64,000 nt of DNA from contig JALFCG010000004.1 of the NCBI GenBank assembly GCA_022771265.1, positions 1 to 64,000 on the forward strand, written 5' to 3'. Under the pieces are notes generated by a model. That model worked only from the letters and a program-made list of their open reading frames with translations, did no database searches and had not been told where the DNA came from. Below, in pieces: positions 12,196-20,898 of this stretch. The DNA comes from Prevotella sp. GTDB taxonomy: Bacteria; Bacteroidota; Bacteroidia; Bacteroidales; Bacteroidaceae. The position numbers and the translations under genes are program-made. The stretch's first letter is position 1. The number at the start of each line of letters is the position of its first letter.

Positions 12196-15159
12196 ATGAA
12201 AAGATTATCTCTCACGCTCGTTTGTGCTTTAGTTGTAATGGTAGCTTGGGCACAACGTCAGATTACAGGAACTGCAGTGGAAAGCGACACACAAGAGCCT
12301 CTTCCAGCTGCCACAGTCAAACTTCTCAAGTCAGACAGTACACTCGTAAAGGGCGTACTGACCTCCACAAACGGAGGATTCAAGATTAAGGCTCCTTCCG
12401 ACGGGCGATATATCATTAAGGTCACCTGCGTCGGGTTTAAGAACTACACCAAGCGCATAACAGTAAGTGACGGTAAGGACATATCGCTGGGTAAGATAAA
12501 CATGAAGTCTGACGCCATCATGCTTCAAGGGGCTACCGTGACTGCCAACGTGGCAAAAGTACAGGCAAAGGGTGATACTCTTGAATATAATGCCGCAGCC
12601 TACCGCACTCCTGAAGGTTCTGCCATAGAGGAACTTGTTAAACGTTTGCCCGGAGTCACTGTAAGTGATGACGGAAAAATCACCCATAACGGCAAGGTAG
12701 TGACAAAGATTCTTGTCGATGGAAAGGAATTCATGACTGGCGACACCAAGACTGCCATGAAGAACTTGCCAACATATATCGTTGAGAAAGTAAGGGCCTA
12801 CGATGAAAAAAGCGACCTTGCCAGAGTGTCGGGCATCGACGATGGTGAGGAGGAAACCGTGCTTGACTTCAGCATCAAGAGGGGAATGAACAAGGGAATG
12901 TTCTCCAATATCGACCTTGCAGGAGGAACGCGCGACAGGTATGCTGCAAGAGGAATGGGAGCCCTATTTGAAGACAACACGAAAATCATGGTTTTCGCCA
13001 ATGCCAACAACACCAATGACCAGGGATTCCCTGGCGGCGGCGGTGGCGGACGATTTGGAAGAGCGCGTAACGGACTCAACGCATCTAAAATGCTCGGCGG
13101 AAACTTTGATTATGAGGAGAAGGACAAGCTGAAAGTCAACGGTAGCGTCAGATGGAATCATAGCGACGGTGACGTGGTGTCGAAAAATTCTTCGGAAAAC
13201 TTCGTCAGTGAAAAGTCGTCGTTCTCCAACAGTCTCAACCAGAGCTACAGCCGTAGTGACAGTTGGAATGCAAGGATGAGAGTGGAGTGGATTCCAGACT
13301 CTATGACCAACATACTCTTCCGTCCGAGATTCTCCTATTCAAAGAACGACGGCACTACAAACAACATCTCAGCCACATTCAACGACGATCCATATCTCCA
13401 CGTCACCAACCCTCTTACCGACGATGGTTTGACAGAGATGAACAGTCTTGGACTTGCGGTCAACAACCAAAAGAGCAGCAGCATCACCTATAGCGACTCA
13501 AAGAACGTCGGAGGAATGTTGCAGGTCAACCGCAAGCTCAGCAACAATGGGCGCAACATAACCCTTAAGGCTTCAGCCAACTACTCCGAGAGTACGAGCA
13601 ATAACCTGTCAACCACCAACGTACACCTTTACCAGATAAAGGATGCTTTGGGTAATGACTCCACTTACCAGACCAACCGTTATAACCTTACTCCCCAGAA
13701 GAACTGGGACTATACGACTGAGTTTACATACAGTGAGCCGATATTTAAGGCAACCTATCTTCAGTTCCGCTACAGTTTCCAGTACAAATACTCAAAGAGC
13801 GACCGCAAGACCTATGACTTCAGCAATCTCGGTGAAGATTTCTTTAGCGGTCTTACTCCAGAATACCGCCAGTGGGATAGTTATATCGGACGTCTTGTCA
13901 ATCCGCTTGAAAACTATTATGACGATGACCTCAGCCGTTACTCGGAGTACAAGAACTACATACACAACTTTGAACTTATGCTCCGTGTAATACGCAAGAG
14001 CTACAAACTCAATCTTGGAGTAAAGCTCGTGCCGCAGGAAACCAATTTCATACAGCACTATCAGGGTGTGAACACCGACACTGTCAGAAACGTCACAAAC
14101 ATCACTCCGACAGCCGATTTCAGATGGAATATCTCAAAGGTCAGCGAACTGCGTTTCAACTATCGCGGTAGCACCTCGCAGCCGAGCATGACCGACCTCC
14201 TCGACATCGTTGACGACAGCAACCCGCTCAGCATCACTATGGGTAACCCAGGATTGAAGCCCTCGTTCTCCAACAACCTCATGCTCTTCTACAACAACTA
14301 TATTCAAAAATACCAGCGCGCTATAATGGCAAACGTGTTCTTCAACACGACGAGCAATGCTGTCAGTCAGATGGTCACCTACGACCCGACAACAGGTGGT
14401 CGTACAAGCCGGCCTGAGAACATCAACGGAAATTGGAACATCTATTCCGGGTTTATGTTCAATACCGCTCTTGACACCTTGGGACTCTTCTATGTGAACA
14501 CCATGACCGACTTTGGTTACAACCACAGCGTCAGCTACTTGAATCTCAACCAGTCAGCCACGGCTCAGAAAAACGCCGTTAACACCATAACAATAGGCGA
14601 ACGGCTTGCAACAGGTCTCAGAAACTCATGGCTGGAGTTTGAACTTAACGGTTCGCTTAAATACACTCACGCACGCAACCAACTACAGCCAGAGTCAAAT
14701 CTCGACACATGGCAGTTTGCATACGGATTCAGTACAAACGTCCAGCTGCCATGGGGAGGAACGATAGCCACAGACTTGTCGATGAACAGTCGTCGCGGTT
14801 TCAACGATGCCTCTATGAACACTAACGAGCTCATTTGGAACGTGCAACTATCACAGAGCTTCCTTCGTGGCAAGGCGTTGACATTTACTCTCCAGTTCTA
14901 CGACCTGTTAAAGCAGCAGAGCAACATTTCGCGCACTATCAACTCAATGATGAGAAGTGACACTGAATACAATTCCATCAACAATTACATCATGCTCCAC
15001 GCCATTTATAAAATCAATCTCTTTGGAGGTAAGGAAGCACGAGAGCAGATGCGTTCATCTCGCGGACAGGGCGGTCCGGGAATGCCTCCTCCGGGAATGG
15101 GTAGAGGAGGAAACTTCGGAGGCGGACGTCCGATGAGAGGCGGATTCGGAGGATTCTAA
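12196..15159 (+). CDS. Outer-membrane beta-barrel protein with carboxypeptidase-regulatory-like N-terminal domain
   Basis: A 987-aa exported protein with a signal peptide (MKRLSLTLVCALVVMVAWAQ). A CarboxypepD_reg-like beta-sandwich follows (about 22-105, RQITGTAVESDTQEPLPAATV). A plug-like region (about 115-220) contains EELVKRLPGVTVSDDGKITHNG and VTKILVDGKEF. The rest is a large aromatic-rich beta-barrel of the OMP_b-brl_3 type. Such proteins resemble TonB-dependent transporters, but the substrate is unknown and no TonB box is evident. The last 35 residues are a Gly/Arg/Pro-rich tail (RGQGGPGMPPPGMGRGGNFG), with further GGGGGG-type stretches near residue 280. No susD partner is adjacent. A terminator follows. 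Confidence 0.85.
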   Translation: MKRLSLTLVCALVVMVAWAQRQITGTAVESDTQEPLPAATVKLLKSDSTLVKGVLTSTNGGFKIKAPSDGRYIIKVTCVGFKNYTKRITVSDGKDISLGKINMKSDAIMLQGATVTANVAKVQAKGDTLEYNAAAYRTPEGSAIEELVKRLPGVTVSDDGKITHNGKVVTKILVDGKEFMTGDTKTAMKNLPTYIVEKVRAYDEKSDLARVSGIDDGEEETVLDFSIKRGMNKGMFSNIDLAGGTRDRYAARGMGALFEDNTKIMVFANANNTNDQGFPGGGGGGRFGRARNGLNASKMLGGNFDYEEKDKLKVNGSVRWNHSDGDVVSKNSSENFVSEKSSFSNSLNQSYSRSDSWNARMRVEWIPDSMTNILFRPRFSYSKNDGTTNNISATFNDDPYLHVTNPLTDDGLTEMNSLGLAVNNQKSSSITYSDSKNVGGMLQVNRKLSNNGRNITLKASANYSESTSNNLSTTNVHLYQIKDALGNDSTYQTNRYNLTPQKNWDYTTEFTYSEPIFKATYLQFRYSFQYKYSKSDRKTYDFSNLGEDFFSGLTPEYRQWDSYIGRLVNPLENYYDDDLSRYSEYKNYIHNFELMLRVIRKSYKLNLGVKLVPQETNFIQHYQGVNTDTVRNVTNITPTADFRWNISKVSELRFNYRGSTSQPSMTDLLDIVDDSNPLSITMGNPGLKPSFSNNLMLFYNNYIQKYQRAIMANVFFNTTSNAVSQMVTYDPTTGGRTSRPENINGNWNIYSGFMFNTALDTLGLFYVNTMTDFGYNHSVSYLNLNQSATAQKNAVNTITIGERLATGLRNSWLEFELNGSLKYTHARNQLQPESNLDTWQFAYGFSTNVQLPWGGTIATDLSMNSRRGFNDASMNTNELIWNVQLSQSFLRGKALTFTLQFYDLLKQQSNISRTINSMMRSDTEYNSINNYIMLHAIYKINLFGGKEAREQMRSSRGQGGPGMPPPGMGRGGNFGGGRPMRGGFGGF

Positions 15160-15179
15160 TTTTATTATGTTAATTCCTT

Positions 15180-15219
15180 GAAGGGTAGAAAACACGTGAT
15201 TGTTTCTGCCCTTCTTTTT
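15180..15219 (+). terminator. Rho-independent terminator after the barrel protein gene
   Basis: About 20 bases past the stop, GAAGGGTAGAAA pairs with TTTCTGCCCTTC (one mismatch), followed by TTTTTG. It is a good intrinsic terminator for the upstream gene. Confidence 0.8.
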
Positions 15220-15345
15220 GTTAAATCAGTAATATGATGGTGTAGAAAGAGGAATAATTGATGATAAAAAGTAGAAAAAACGCCTAAAATTGTAGCAGAA
15301 GAAAAAAAAAAGACGTTTTCAAGCGATAATATCAATTTTATTGTG

Positions 15346-15353
15346 TAATTTTG
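15346..15353 (+). promoter_or_regulatory. Likely -7 promoter element of dapA
   Basis: TAATTTTG matches the TAnnTTTG -7 consensus and lies 31 bases before the dapA ATG. A TTTC that could serve as -33 element is 25 bases upstream, longer than usual, so only the -7 part is convincing. Confidence 0.5.
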
Positions 15354-15384
15354 CGGTCGAAAAAGAAATTCTATTCATTTTTAT

Positions 15385-16272
15385 ATGGTACGTAATATAT
15401 TCAAAGGGTTGGGCATAGCCCTTATAACCCCTTTCAACGAAGATGGTTCAGTGGACTATCCGACACTTGCTAAATTAGTGGAATACCAGTTAAAAAACGG
15501 TGCCGACTTCTTCTGTATCCTCGCTACAACAGGAGAGACACCTTGTCTGACGCCAGAAGAAAAAATAAAGGTCAAGGACACTGTCATTTCAACAGTTCAT
15601 GGACGTGTGCCTATACTTATGGGATGTGGAGGGTATAACACGGCTGCTGTAGTTGACGAGTTGAAGAATGGTGACTTCAAAGGTATTGACGGCATCCTGA
15701 GCATCTGTCCCTACTATAACAAGCCTTCTCAGGAAGGACTCTATCAGCACTTCAAGGCCATTTCGGCCGCAACAAAGCTGCCTATCGTGCTTTACAATGT
15801 TCCAGGTCGAACAGGCGTGAATATGACAGCTGCCACTACTGTTCGTCTTGCCAAGGACTGCAAGAACATTGTTGCCATCAAGGAGGCGAGTGGCAATCTT
15901 GAACAGGTTGACGAGATTATCAAGAACAAGCCGTCGTCGTTCGATGTAATAAGTGGTGACGACGCCCTGACGTTCCCTATGATTTCTTGTGGAGCAGTAG
16001 GAGTAATCAGTGTCATAGGTAATGCGCTTCCCCGTGAGTTCTCAAAGATGATTCGTTTGGAATTCAAGGGAGAGTATGAGGCAGCACGAAAGATTCACCA
16101 TCGCTTTACCGACCTTTTCAGCCTTCTTTTTGTTGATGGCAATCCGGCAGGAGTGAAGTGTGTTCTTAGCGAGATGGGTATGATAAAAAACATTCTCCGT
16201 CTGCCACTTGTTCCTACACGCATCACGACAATGCAACGCATAAGCGACATTCTTAAGGAGCTGAAAATATAA
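15385..16272 (+). CDS. dapA: 4-hydroxy-tetrahydrodipicolinate synthase
   Basis: Condenses pyruvate with aspartate semialdehyde in the diaminopimelate/lysine pathway. Length is 295 aa, a single TIM barrel of the DHDPS/NAL aldolase family. The family motif ATTGETPCLTPEEK, the catalytic Tyr in LYNVPGRTGVNM and the Schiff-base Lys in IVAIKEASGN are all present. Related aldolases share these motifs, but the motif set and cytosolic length fit DapA best. It is a single gene with its own -7 element. A bidirectional terminator separates it from convergent tex. Confidence 0.93.
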   Translation: MVRNIFKGLGIALITPFNEDGSVDYPTLAKLVEYQLKNGADFFCILATTGETPCLTPEEKIKVKDTVISTVHGRVPILMGCGGYNTAAVVDELKNGDFKGIDGILSICPYYNKPSQEGLYQHFKAISAATKLPIVLYNVPGRTGVNMTAATTVRLAKDCKNIVAIKEASGNLEQVDEIIKNKPSSFDVISGDDALTFPMISCGAVGVISVIGNALPREFSKMIRLEFKGEYEAARKIHHRFTDLFSLLFVDGNPAGVKCVLSEMGMIKNILRLPLVPTRITTMQRISDILKELKI

Positions 16273-16275
16273 ATT

Positions 16276-16302
16276 AAGAGTGAAGAATATTTCTTCACTC
16301 TT
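16276..16302. terminator. Bidirectional terminator between dapA and tex
   Basis: A perfect 12-bp stem (AAGAGTGAAGAA with TTCTTCACTCTT, loop TAT) starts 3 bases after the dapA stop. It is followed by TATATTTTTTTC on the plus strand and by a T-rich stretch on the minus strand. The right arm overlaps the first bases of the tex stop codon. Confidence 0.85.
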
Positions 16303-18430
16303 ATATTTTTTTCAGCGAAATCCTGTTTCTTTTTCTGTCAACATCCAATATCTTTACTCTCACATGCTCGTGTAGTTTCACCACTTCGTTAGGGTCACTG
16401 ACGTAGCGGTCGGCAAGTTGTGATATGTGGACAAGACCATCCTGATGGACACCGATATCGACAAAAGCGCCGAAGTTGGTGATGTTTGTCACTATTCCAG
16501 GCAATTCCATTCCTGCTCTAAGATCGTCAACGGTGGTTATTCCAGCAGCAAACTCAAATTCCTCTATTTGGCTGCGAGGGTCAAGACCAGGCTTGTCGAG
16601 TTCTTTCATAATGTCAGTCAATGTCGGCATTCCGACACTGTCGCTGATATACTTTTTCAAGTCTATCCTTGCCCTTATTCCAGAGTCTTTCATCAATTGT
16701 TTGACAGTGCAGCCATTGTCCCGTGCCATTTGTTCGACAATTTTGTATGATTCAGGATGTACCGCACTGTTGTCCAATGGGTTGTCGGACTCAGGAATGC
16801 GAAGGAAACCGGCACATTGCTCGTATGCTACCGGACCTAAACGTGGTACTTTCTTTAGCTGGCTTCGACTTGTGAACGCACCGTTCTGACGTCTGTATTC
16901 CACAATGTTTTTTGCAAGTGTAGGACCGAGACCGCTGACGTATGTGAGAAGGTGTTGGCTTGCTGTGTTTAGGTTCACGCCAACAGAGTTAACACAGCTT
17001 TCAACAGTCAAGTCAAGGCTCTTCTTGAGTTTCGACTGGTCAACGTCGTGCTGGTATTGTCCCACTCCGATGCTCTTAGGGTCAATTTTCACCAGTTCGG
17101 CAAGCGGGTCCATCAGTCTTCTGCCGATGCTCACCGCACCTCTGACAGTCACGTCCTTGTCAGGGAACTCCTCGCGTGCCGTCTTTGATGCGGAATAGAC
17201 AGACGCTCCGTCCTCGCTTACGACAAACTGTTTGACATTGTGCTTGAAATTCAATCCCTTGAGGAATGTGGATGTCTCTCGGCTTGCCGTTCCGTTGCCT
17301 ATGGCTATTGCTTCAATGCCATAGAGTTCTACCATGCGTTCAACGGAAGCTGCCGCCTGTTGTTGCTTTATCCCGTTGTGGTGGGGAAAGATTGCTTCAT
17401 AGTGCAGCAAGTTGCCTTGTGAGTCAAGACATACGACCTTGCATCCTGTCCTGAATCCCGGGTCAACGCCCATCACACGCTTTTGTCCAAGAGGAGCAGC
17501 CATAAGCAGTTGGCGTAGGTTTTCGGCAAATACTCTGATAGCCTCTTCCTCAGCCTTTTCCCTGCTTCTCGCCGCGAATTCGTTTTCTATCGACGGTTCT
17601 ATCAGACGTTTATAACTGTCGTCAACCGCTTCTTCAACAAGCTTTGCACATTGTCCTCCACCATGTATCCTGCTTCTTCTGAGCCTGAACAGGCAGTCGC
17701 CGTCGTCGGTTGTGATGCTGAGGCGAAGTATGCCTTCCGCCTCGCCTCGTCTCATGGCAAGCAAACGGTGGGAAGGGCAGCGTTTCAGAGGTTCCGACCA
17801 GTCAAAGTAGTCACTGTATTTTGCTGCCTCTTCCGTTTCTGCCTTGTCCTTTACTACCTTCGACGTTATCGTAGCCTCGCGTTCAAATGCTCTTCTGACA
17901 GTCTGCCGTGCCTTTTCGTCCTCGCTGACTATTTCGGCAATGATGTGTTGTGCTCCGCGAATGGCGTCTTCAGTTGTCTTTACGTCTCCTTTTACAAACC
18001 TTTTCGCTGCTTGTAGCGGATTGCTCTCCCTTCCCATCATGATGATGATGGCAAGAGGTTCGAGTCCCTGTTCGCGTGCCACCTGTGCCTTTGTCCTTCG
18101 TTTGGGCTTATATGGCAGATAGATGTCCTCGAGAGTCTCGGAATCTTCACATTCCGAGATGCGTTTCTGCAGTTCCGGGGTCATCTTGCCTTGTTCGGTA
18201 ATGGTTTTCACGATGGACTCCTTGCGCTTCTCGAGTTCGGTCAGTTTGTCGTTAAGGTTGCTGATAGCAGCAATCTGCACCTCGTCAAGAGCCCCTGTGC
18301 GTTCTTTTCTGTACCTCGCAATGAACGGAATCGTACATCCCTCGCCGAGCAGCTCAAGCGTGTTCCCGACCACTTGGACGGGAAGGTTGAGCTGTTCTGC
18401 GATTTTTTTTGTTATTTTGTTGTCTGTCAT
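16301..18430 (-). CDS. tex: Tex family RNA-binding transcription accessory protein
   Basis: Cytoplasmic nucleic-acid-binding protein of 709 aa. Domain order is an N-terminal helical Tex domain, a YqgF/RNase H-like fold around GVDPGFRTGCKVVCLD (about 325-450), helix-hairpin-helix repeats (NTASQHLLTYVSGLGPTLAKNIVEYRR, about 500-560) and a C-terminal S1 RNA-binding domain (ELPGIVTNITNFGAFVDIGVHQDGLVHISQL, about 635-709). Tex proteins affect transcription and RNA turnover, but their exact biochemistry is not settled. It starts 7 bases after the stop of the M3 peptidase gene, so the two share a transcript. Confidence 0.94.
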   Translation of the reverse strand: MTDNKITKKIAEQLNLPVQVVGNTLELLGEGCTIPFIARYRKERTGALDEVQIAAISNLNDKLTELEKRKESIVKTITEQGKMTPELQKRISECEDSETLEDIYLPYKPKRRTKAQVAREQGLEPLAIIIMMGRESNPLQAAKRFVKGDVKTTEDAIRGAQHIIAEIVSEDEKARQTVRRAFEREATITSKVVKDKAETEEAAKYSDYFDWSEPLKRCPSHRLLAMRRGEAEGILRLSITTDDGDCLFRLRRSRIHGGGQCAKLVEEAVDDSYKRLIEPSIENEFAARSREKAEEEAIRVFAENLRQLLMAAPLGQKRVMGVDPGFRTGCKVVCLDSQGNLLHYEAIFPHHNGIKQQQAAASVERMVELYGIEAIAIGNGTASRETSTFLKGLNFKHNVKQFVVSEDGASVYSASKTAREEFPDKDVTVRGAVSIGRRLMDPLAELVKIDPKSIGVGQYQHDVDQSKLKKSLDLTVESCVNSVGVNLNTASQHLLTYVSGLGPTLAKNIVEYRRQNGAFTSRSQLKKVPRLGPVAYEQCAGFLRIPESDNPLDNSAVHPESYKIVEQMARDNGCTVKQLMKDSGIRARIDLKKYISDSVGMPTLTDIMKELDKPGLDPRSQIEEFEFAAGITTVDDLRAGMELPGIVTNITNFGAFVDIGVHQDGLVHISQLADRYVSDPNEVVKLHEHVRVKILDVDRKRNRISLKKI

Positions 18431-18437
18431 GATGTCT

Positions 18438-20534
18438 TTACTTCAGTCCCCTGTTCTTCAACAATGGTTCCGTGCTTGGTTTCTTTCCGCGGAAGTTGAC
18501 ATACATGTCCATTGCATCATCGATGCCTCCAGGGGTTAAGATGAACTTGCGGAACTTTCCTGCTACTTCTTGATTGAAAATGTCGCCAGTCTCTTTATAA
18601 GCCTCAAAGGCATCAGCCTCAAGCACCTCAGCCCACATGTAGCTATAGTAGCCGGCAGTGTAGCCGCCACCCATGGTGTGGTTGAAGTATGTGGTGCGAT
18701 AGCGGGAAGGTATTTGTTTGAGCAGTCCGCGGTCAACGAGTGTCTTGCGCTCAAACTGCATTACGTCCATGTCGTCAGGCACTTCCGTCAGTACGTGATA
18801 GTCCATGTCAAGCAGTGAGGCGGCCACATATTCTACAGTAGCGAATCCCTGACCGTATTTCCCGCTCTTTTCCAGTTTGTCAACAAGTGATTGTGGCATC
18901 ACCTCTCCTGTCTTGTAATGCTTGGCATATACTTTCAGCACTTCAGGCGCAAAAGCCCAGTGCTCGTTAACCTGCGACGGCAGCTCCACGAAGTCGCGTG
19001 GTACGCCGCTGACACCTTGGTAGTGAACGTCTTTGAAGAACTGGTGAAGGGCATGCCCAAACTCGTGGAACATCGTACTTGCTTCATCAGCGCTGAGAAG
19101 TGCAGGTTCCCCGGCTGCTGGCTTGGTGAAGTTACAAACGATAGTCACAACTGGTGTTACTTTCTTGCCGTTCTCGTATTTCTGGCTGCGATAGGTACCA
19201 CACCATGCACCTCCGCGTTTCGATGCTCTTGGGAAGAAGTCCATGAAGAGTATGGCAAGATGCTTGCCGTCGCGGTCTTTGCATTCAAATGCCTGTGCAT
19301 CAGGATGGGGCAGAGGAACGTTGGATATTGGCTTCAAGGTAATGCCGTAGAGTTTGTTGGCGCAGTAGAACAGTCCGTCACGCACGTTTTCTAACTTAAG
19401 GTAAGGACGAAGCTCGTTTTCGTCGAAGCTGTATTTTGCCCGTTTCGCACGGTCTGCATAATATCTCCAGTCCCATCCTTCGGCTTCGAAATCAAGACCG
19501 TCCTTTGCCATTTCCGCCTGAATGTCGGCAAGTTCTTCCTTTGCTTTCGCCAATGCCGGCTTCCATACTTCCCCAAGCAGTTCATATACCGCGTCAGACG
19601 TCTTTGCCATGCGGGTGTCGAGAGCCATTGAGGCATAGTCCTTGAATCCCATGAGCTTCGCTTTCTCAAGACGTGCCTTTACCAATTGGCGTACCACGTC
19701 GCGGTTGTCGTTGGCATTGCCGTTGGCTCCGCGGTTAGTATAAGCCTTGAACATACGCTCGCGCAGTTCTCTCTTGTCAGAATATTGAAGGAAAGGCATG
19801 ACACTTGGGTTGTGCAGTGTGAACACCCATTTGCCCTCCATTCCTGCCTCTGTGGCAGTCTCGGCGGCGTTGGCTATGAGGTTTTGTGGAAGTCCTGAGA
19901 GGTCTTCCTTCTTGTCAATCACGAGCTTGTATGCGTTAGTTTCGGCAAGCATGTTCTGTCCGAACGTTATTTGCAACATTGATATCTCCGCATTAAGCTT
20001 TCTCAACTGCTCTTGCTTCTCGGGGTCGAGGTTTGCTCCGCTGCGTACGAAGTCCTTGTAAGTCTCCTCAAGAAGTTTCTTCTGTTCTTTGTCGAGGTTC
20101 ATCGTTGACTGGTGGTCATAAACGTATTTCACTCTCTTGAACAGTGCCGCGTTCATTGTGATGTCATCGCTGTGTGCCGACATCAGTGGCGATATCTCGC
20201 GGTTTATGGCCTGCAGCTCGGCATTGGTGTTGGCGCTGTTTAGTCCGTAGAACACGCTTGACACCTTATTTAATAATTGTCCCGAGCGGTCAAGGGCGGC
20301 AATGGTGTTCTCGAAGTCAGCCTGCCGCTTGTTTTTTACGATAGCGTCGATTTCCTTTTTCTGCTCCTCCATCCCCTTGATGAAGGCAGGCTTGTAGTGT
20401 TCCGCCTTTATCTGCTCAAAGGGTGGGATTCCGTATGGAGTTGAATACTTTGTAAAGAAGGGATTGCCTCCCTTTGCCATTGCGCTTCCGCAAACTATTG
20501 CCGCTGCGCATGCTGTGATAATTGTTCTTTTCAT
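18438..20534 (-). CDS. dcp: M3 family metallopeptidase, peptidyl-dipeptidase Dcp type, exported
   Basis: Zinc peptidase of the M3A/thimet-oligopeptidase family that trims short peptides. The zinc motif is HExxH in TMFHEFGHALHQFF, with the downstream ligand region EHWAFAPEVL. The C-terminal M3 signature GGYTAGYYSYMWAEVLEADAF is present. The ORF track starts at 20582, but the ATG at 20534 gives a clear signal peptide (MKRTIITACAAAIVCGSAMA) and lies downstream of a perfect promoter. Length is then 698 aa, usual for Dcp. Export suggests digestion of periplasmic peptides. A second M3 paralogue lies at the right end of the window. Confidence 0.92.
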   Translation of the reverse strand: MKRTIITACAAAIVCGSAMAKGGNPFFTKYSTPYGIPPFEQIKAEHYKPAFIKGMEEQKKEIDAIVKNKRQADFENTIAALDRSGQLLNKVSSVFYGLNSANTNAELQAINREISPLMSAHSDDITMNAALFKRVKYVYDHQSTMNLDKEQKKLLEETYKDFVRSGANLDPEKQEQLRKLNAEISMLQITFGQNMLAETNAYKLVIDKKEDLSGLPQNLIANAAETATEAGMEGKWVFTLHNPSVMPFLQYSDKRELRERMFKAYTNRGANGNANDNRDVVRQLVKARLEKAKLMGFKDYASMALDTRMAKTSDAVYELLGEVWKPALAKAKEELADIQAEMAKDGLDFEAEGWDWRYYADRAKRAKYSFDENELRPYLKLENVRDGLFYCANKLYGITLKPISNVPLPHPDAQAFECKDRDGKHLAILFMDFFPRASKRGGAWCGTYRSQKYENGKKVTPVVTIVCNFTKPAAGEPALLSADEASTMFHEFGHALHQFFKDVHYQGVSGVPRDFVELPSQVNEHWAFAPEVLKVYAKHYKTGEVMPQSLVDKLEKSGKYGQGFATVEYVAASLLDMDYHVLTEVPDDMDVMQFERKTLVDRGLLKQIPSRYRTTYFNHTMGGGYTAGYYSYMWAEVLEADAFEAYKETGDIFNQEVAGKFRKFILTPGGIDDAMDMYVNFRGKKPSTEPLLKNRGLK

Positions 20535-20553
20535 AGGTATGTATAATTTTTTG

Positions 20554-20585
20554 CAAAGATAAACATAATGTTTGAATGCCACAAA
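20554..20585 (-). promoter_or_regulatory. Promoter of the M3 peptidase-tex operon
   Basis: On the minus strand, TTTG is followed after exactly 20 bases by TATCTTTG, which ends about 20 bases before the ATG at 20534. It is divergent from the btuB promoter, with about 35 bases between the two. Confidence 0.8.
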
Positions 20586-20620
20586 CTTTTATGGGAAAAT
20601 GACAGAAAAATGGTGAAATA

Positions 20621-20652
20621 TTTGGCTGTCAGTGAAAAATGTTGTAACTTTG
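20621..20652 (+). promoter_or_regulatory. Promoter of the B12 uptake operon
   Basis: TTTG, exactly 20 bases, then TAACTTTG, placed just upstream of the cobalamin riboswitch. Transcription should begin near 20658 and include the whole aptamer. Confidence 0.85.
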
Positions 20653-20659
20653 CAGCCGT

Positions 20660-20828
20660 GATTGGTTCACCACAGGTGATTAAATGGGAACAGGTTGAGA
20701 ATCCCTGACAGTCCCGCTGCTGTGAATGGCCTTTATAGGGTTGGAACAAATAATGTCACTGACAAACAACGTTCGGGAAGACGTTCCAACATGGCTAAAG
20801 TCAGAAGACCTGCCGTCGCATGATTATT
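20660..20828 (+). promoter_or_regulatory. Cobalamin (AdoCbl-type) riboswitch
   Basis: The 5' leader contains the conserved blocks of the B12 aptamer in order: AAATGGGAA, GAATCCCTGACAGTCCCGCT, GCTGTGA, TCACTG, CGGGAAGAC and the terminal AGTCAGAAGACCTGCC. It follows a strong promoter and precedes btuB, so high cobalamin should repress B12 import. Translational control is likely, since no T-run terminator follows. The exact ends are approximate. Confidence 0.92.
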
Positions 20829-20853
20829 TCATTCGCCTTTCGAGGAAAAGGGG

Positions 20854-20898
20854 ATGGAGAAACAATTTTTGGATATTAGTATTGAAAAAGTGCATTAG
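20854..20898 (+). other. Possible 14-codon leader ORF overlapping the btuB start
   Basis: An ATG preceded by a purine-rich stretch (GAGGAAAAGGGG) opens a 14-codon frame (MEKQFLDISIEKVH) ending in TAG at 20898. It spans the probable TTG start of btuB at 20882 in another frame. It lies just downstream of the riboswitch. It may be translated and couple to btuB, or be accidental. Confidence 0.3.

Noticed and set aside
20726-20881. N-terminal extension of btuB in the ORF track
   Set aside because: It lies within the cobalamin riboswitch; translating it would make the signal peptide internal.
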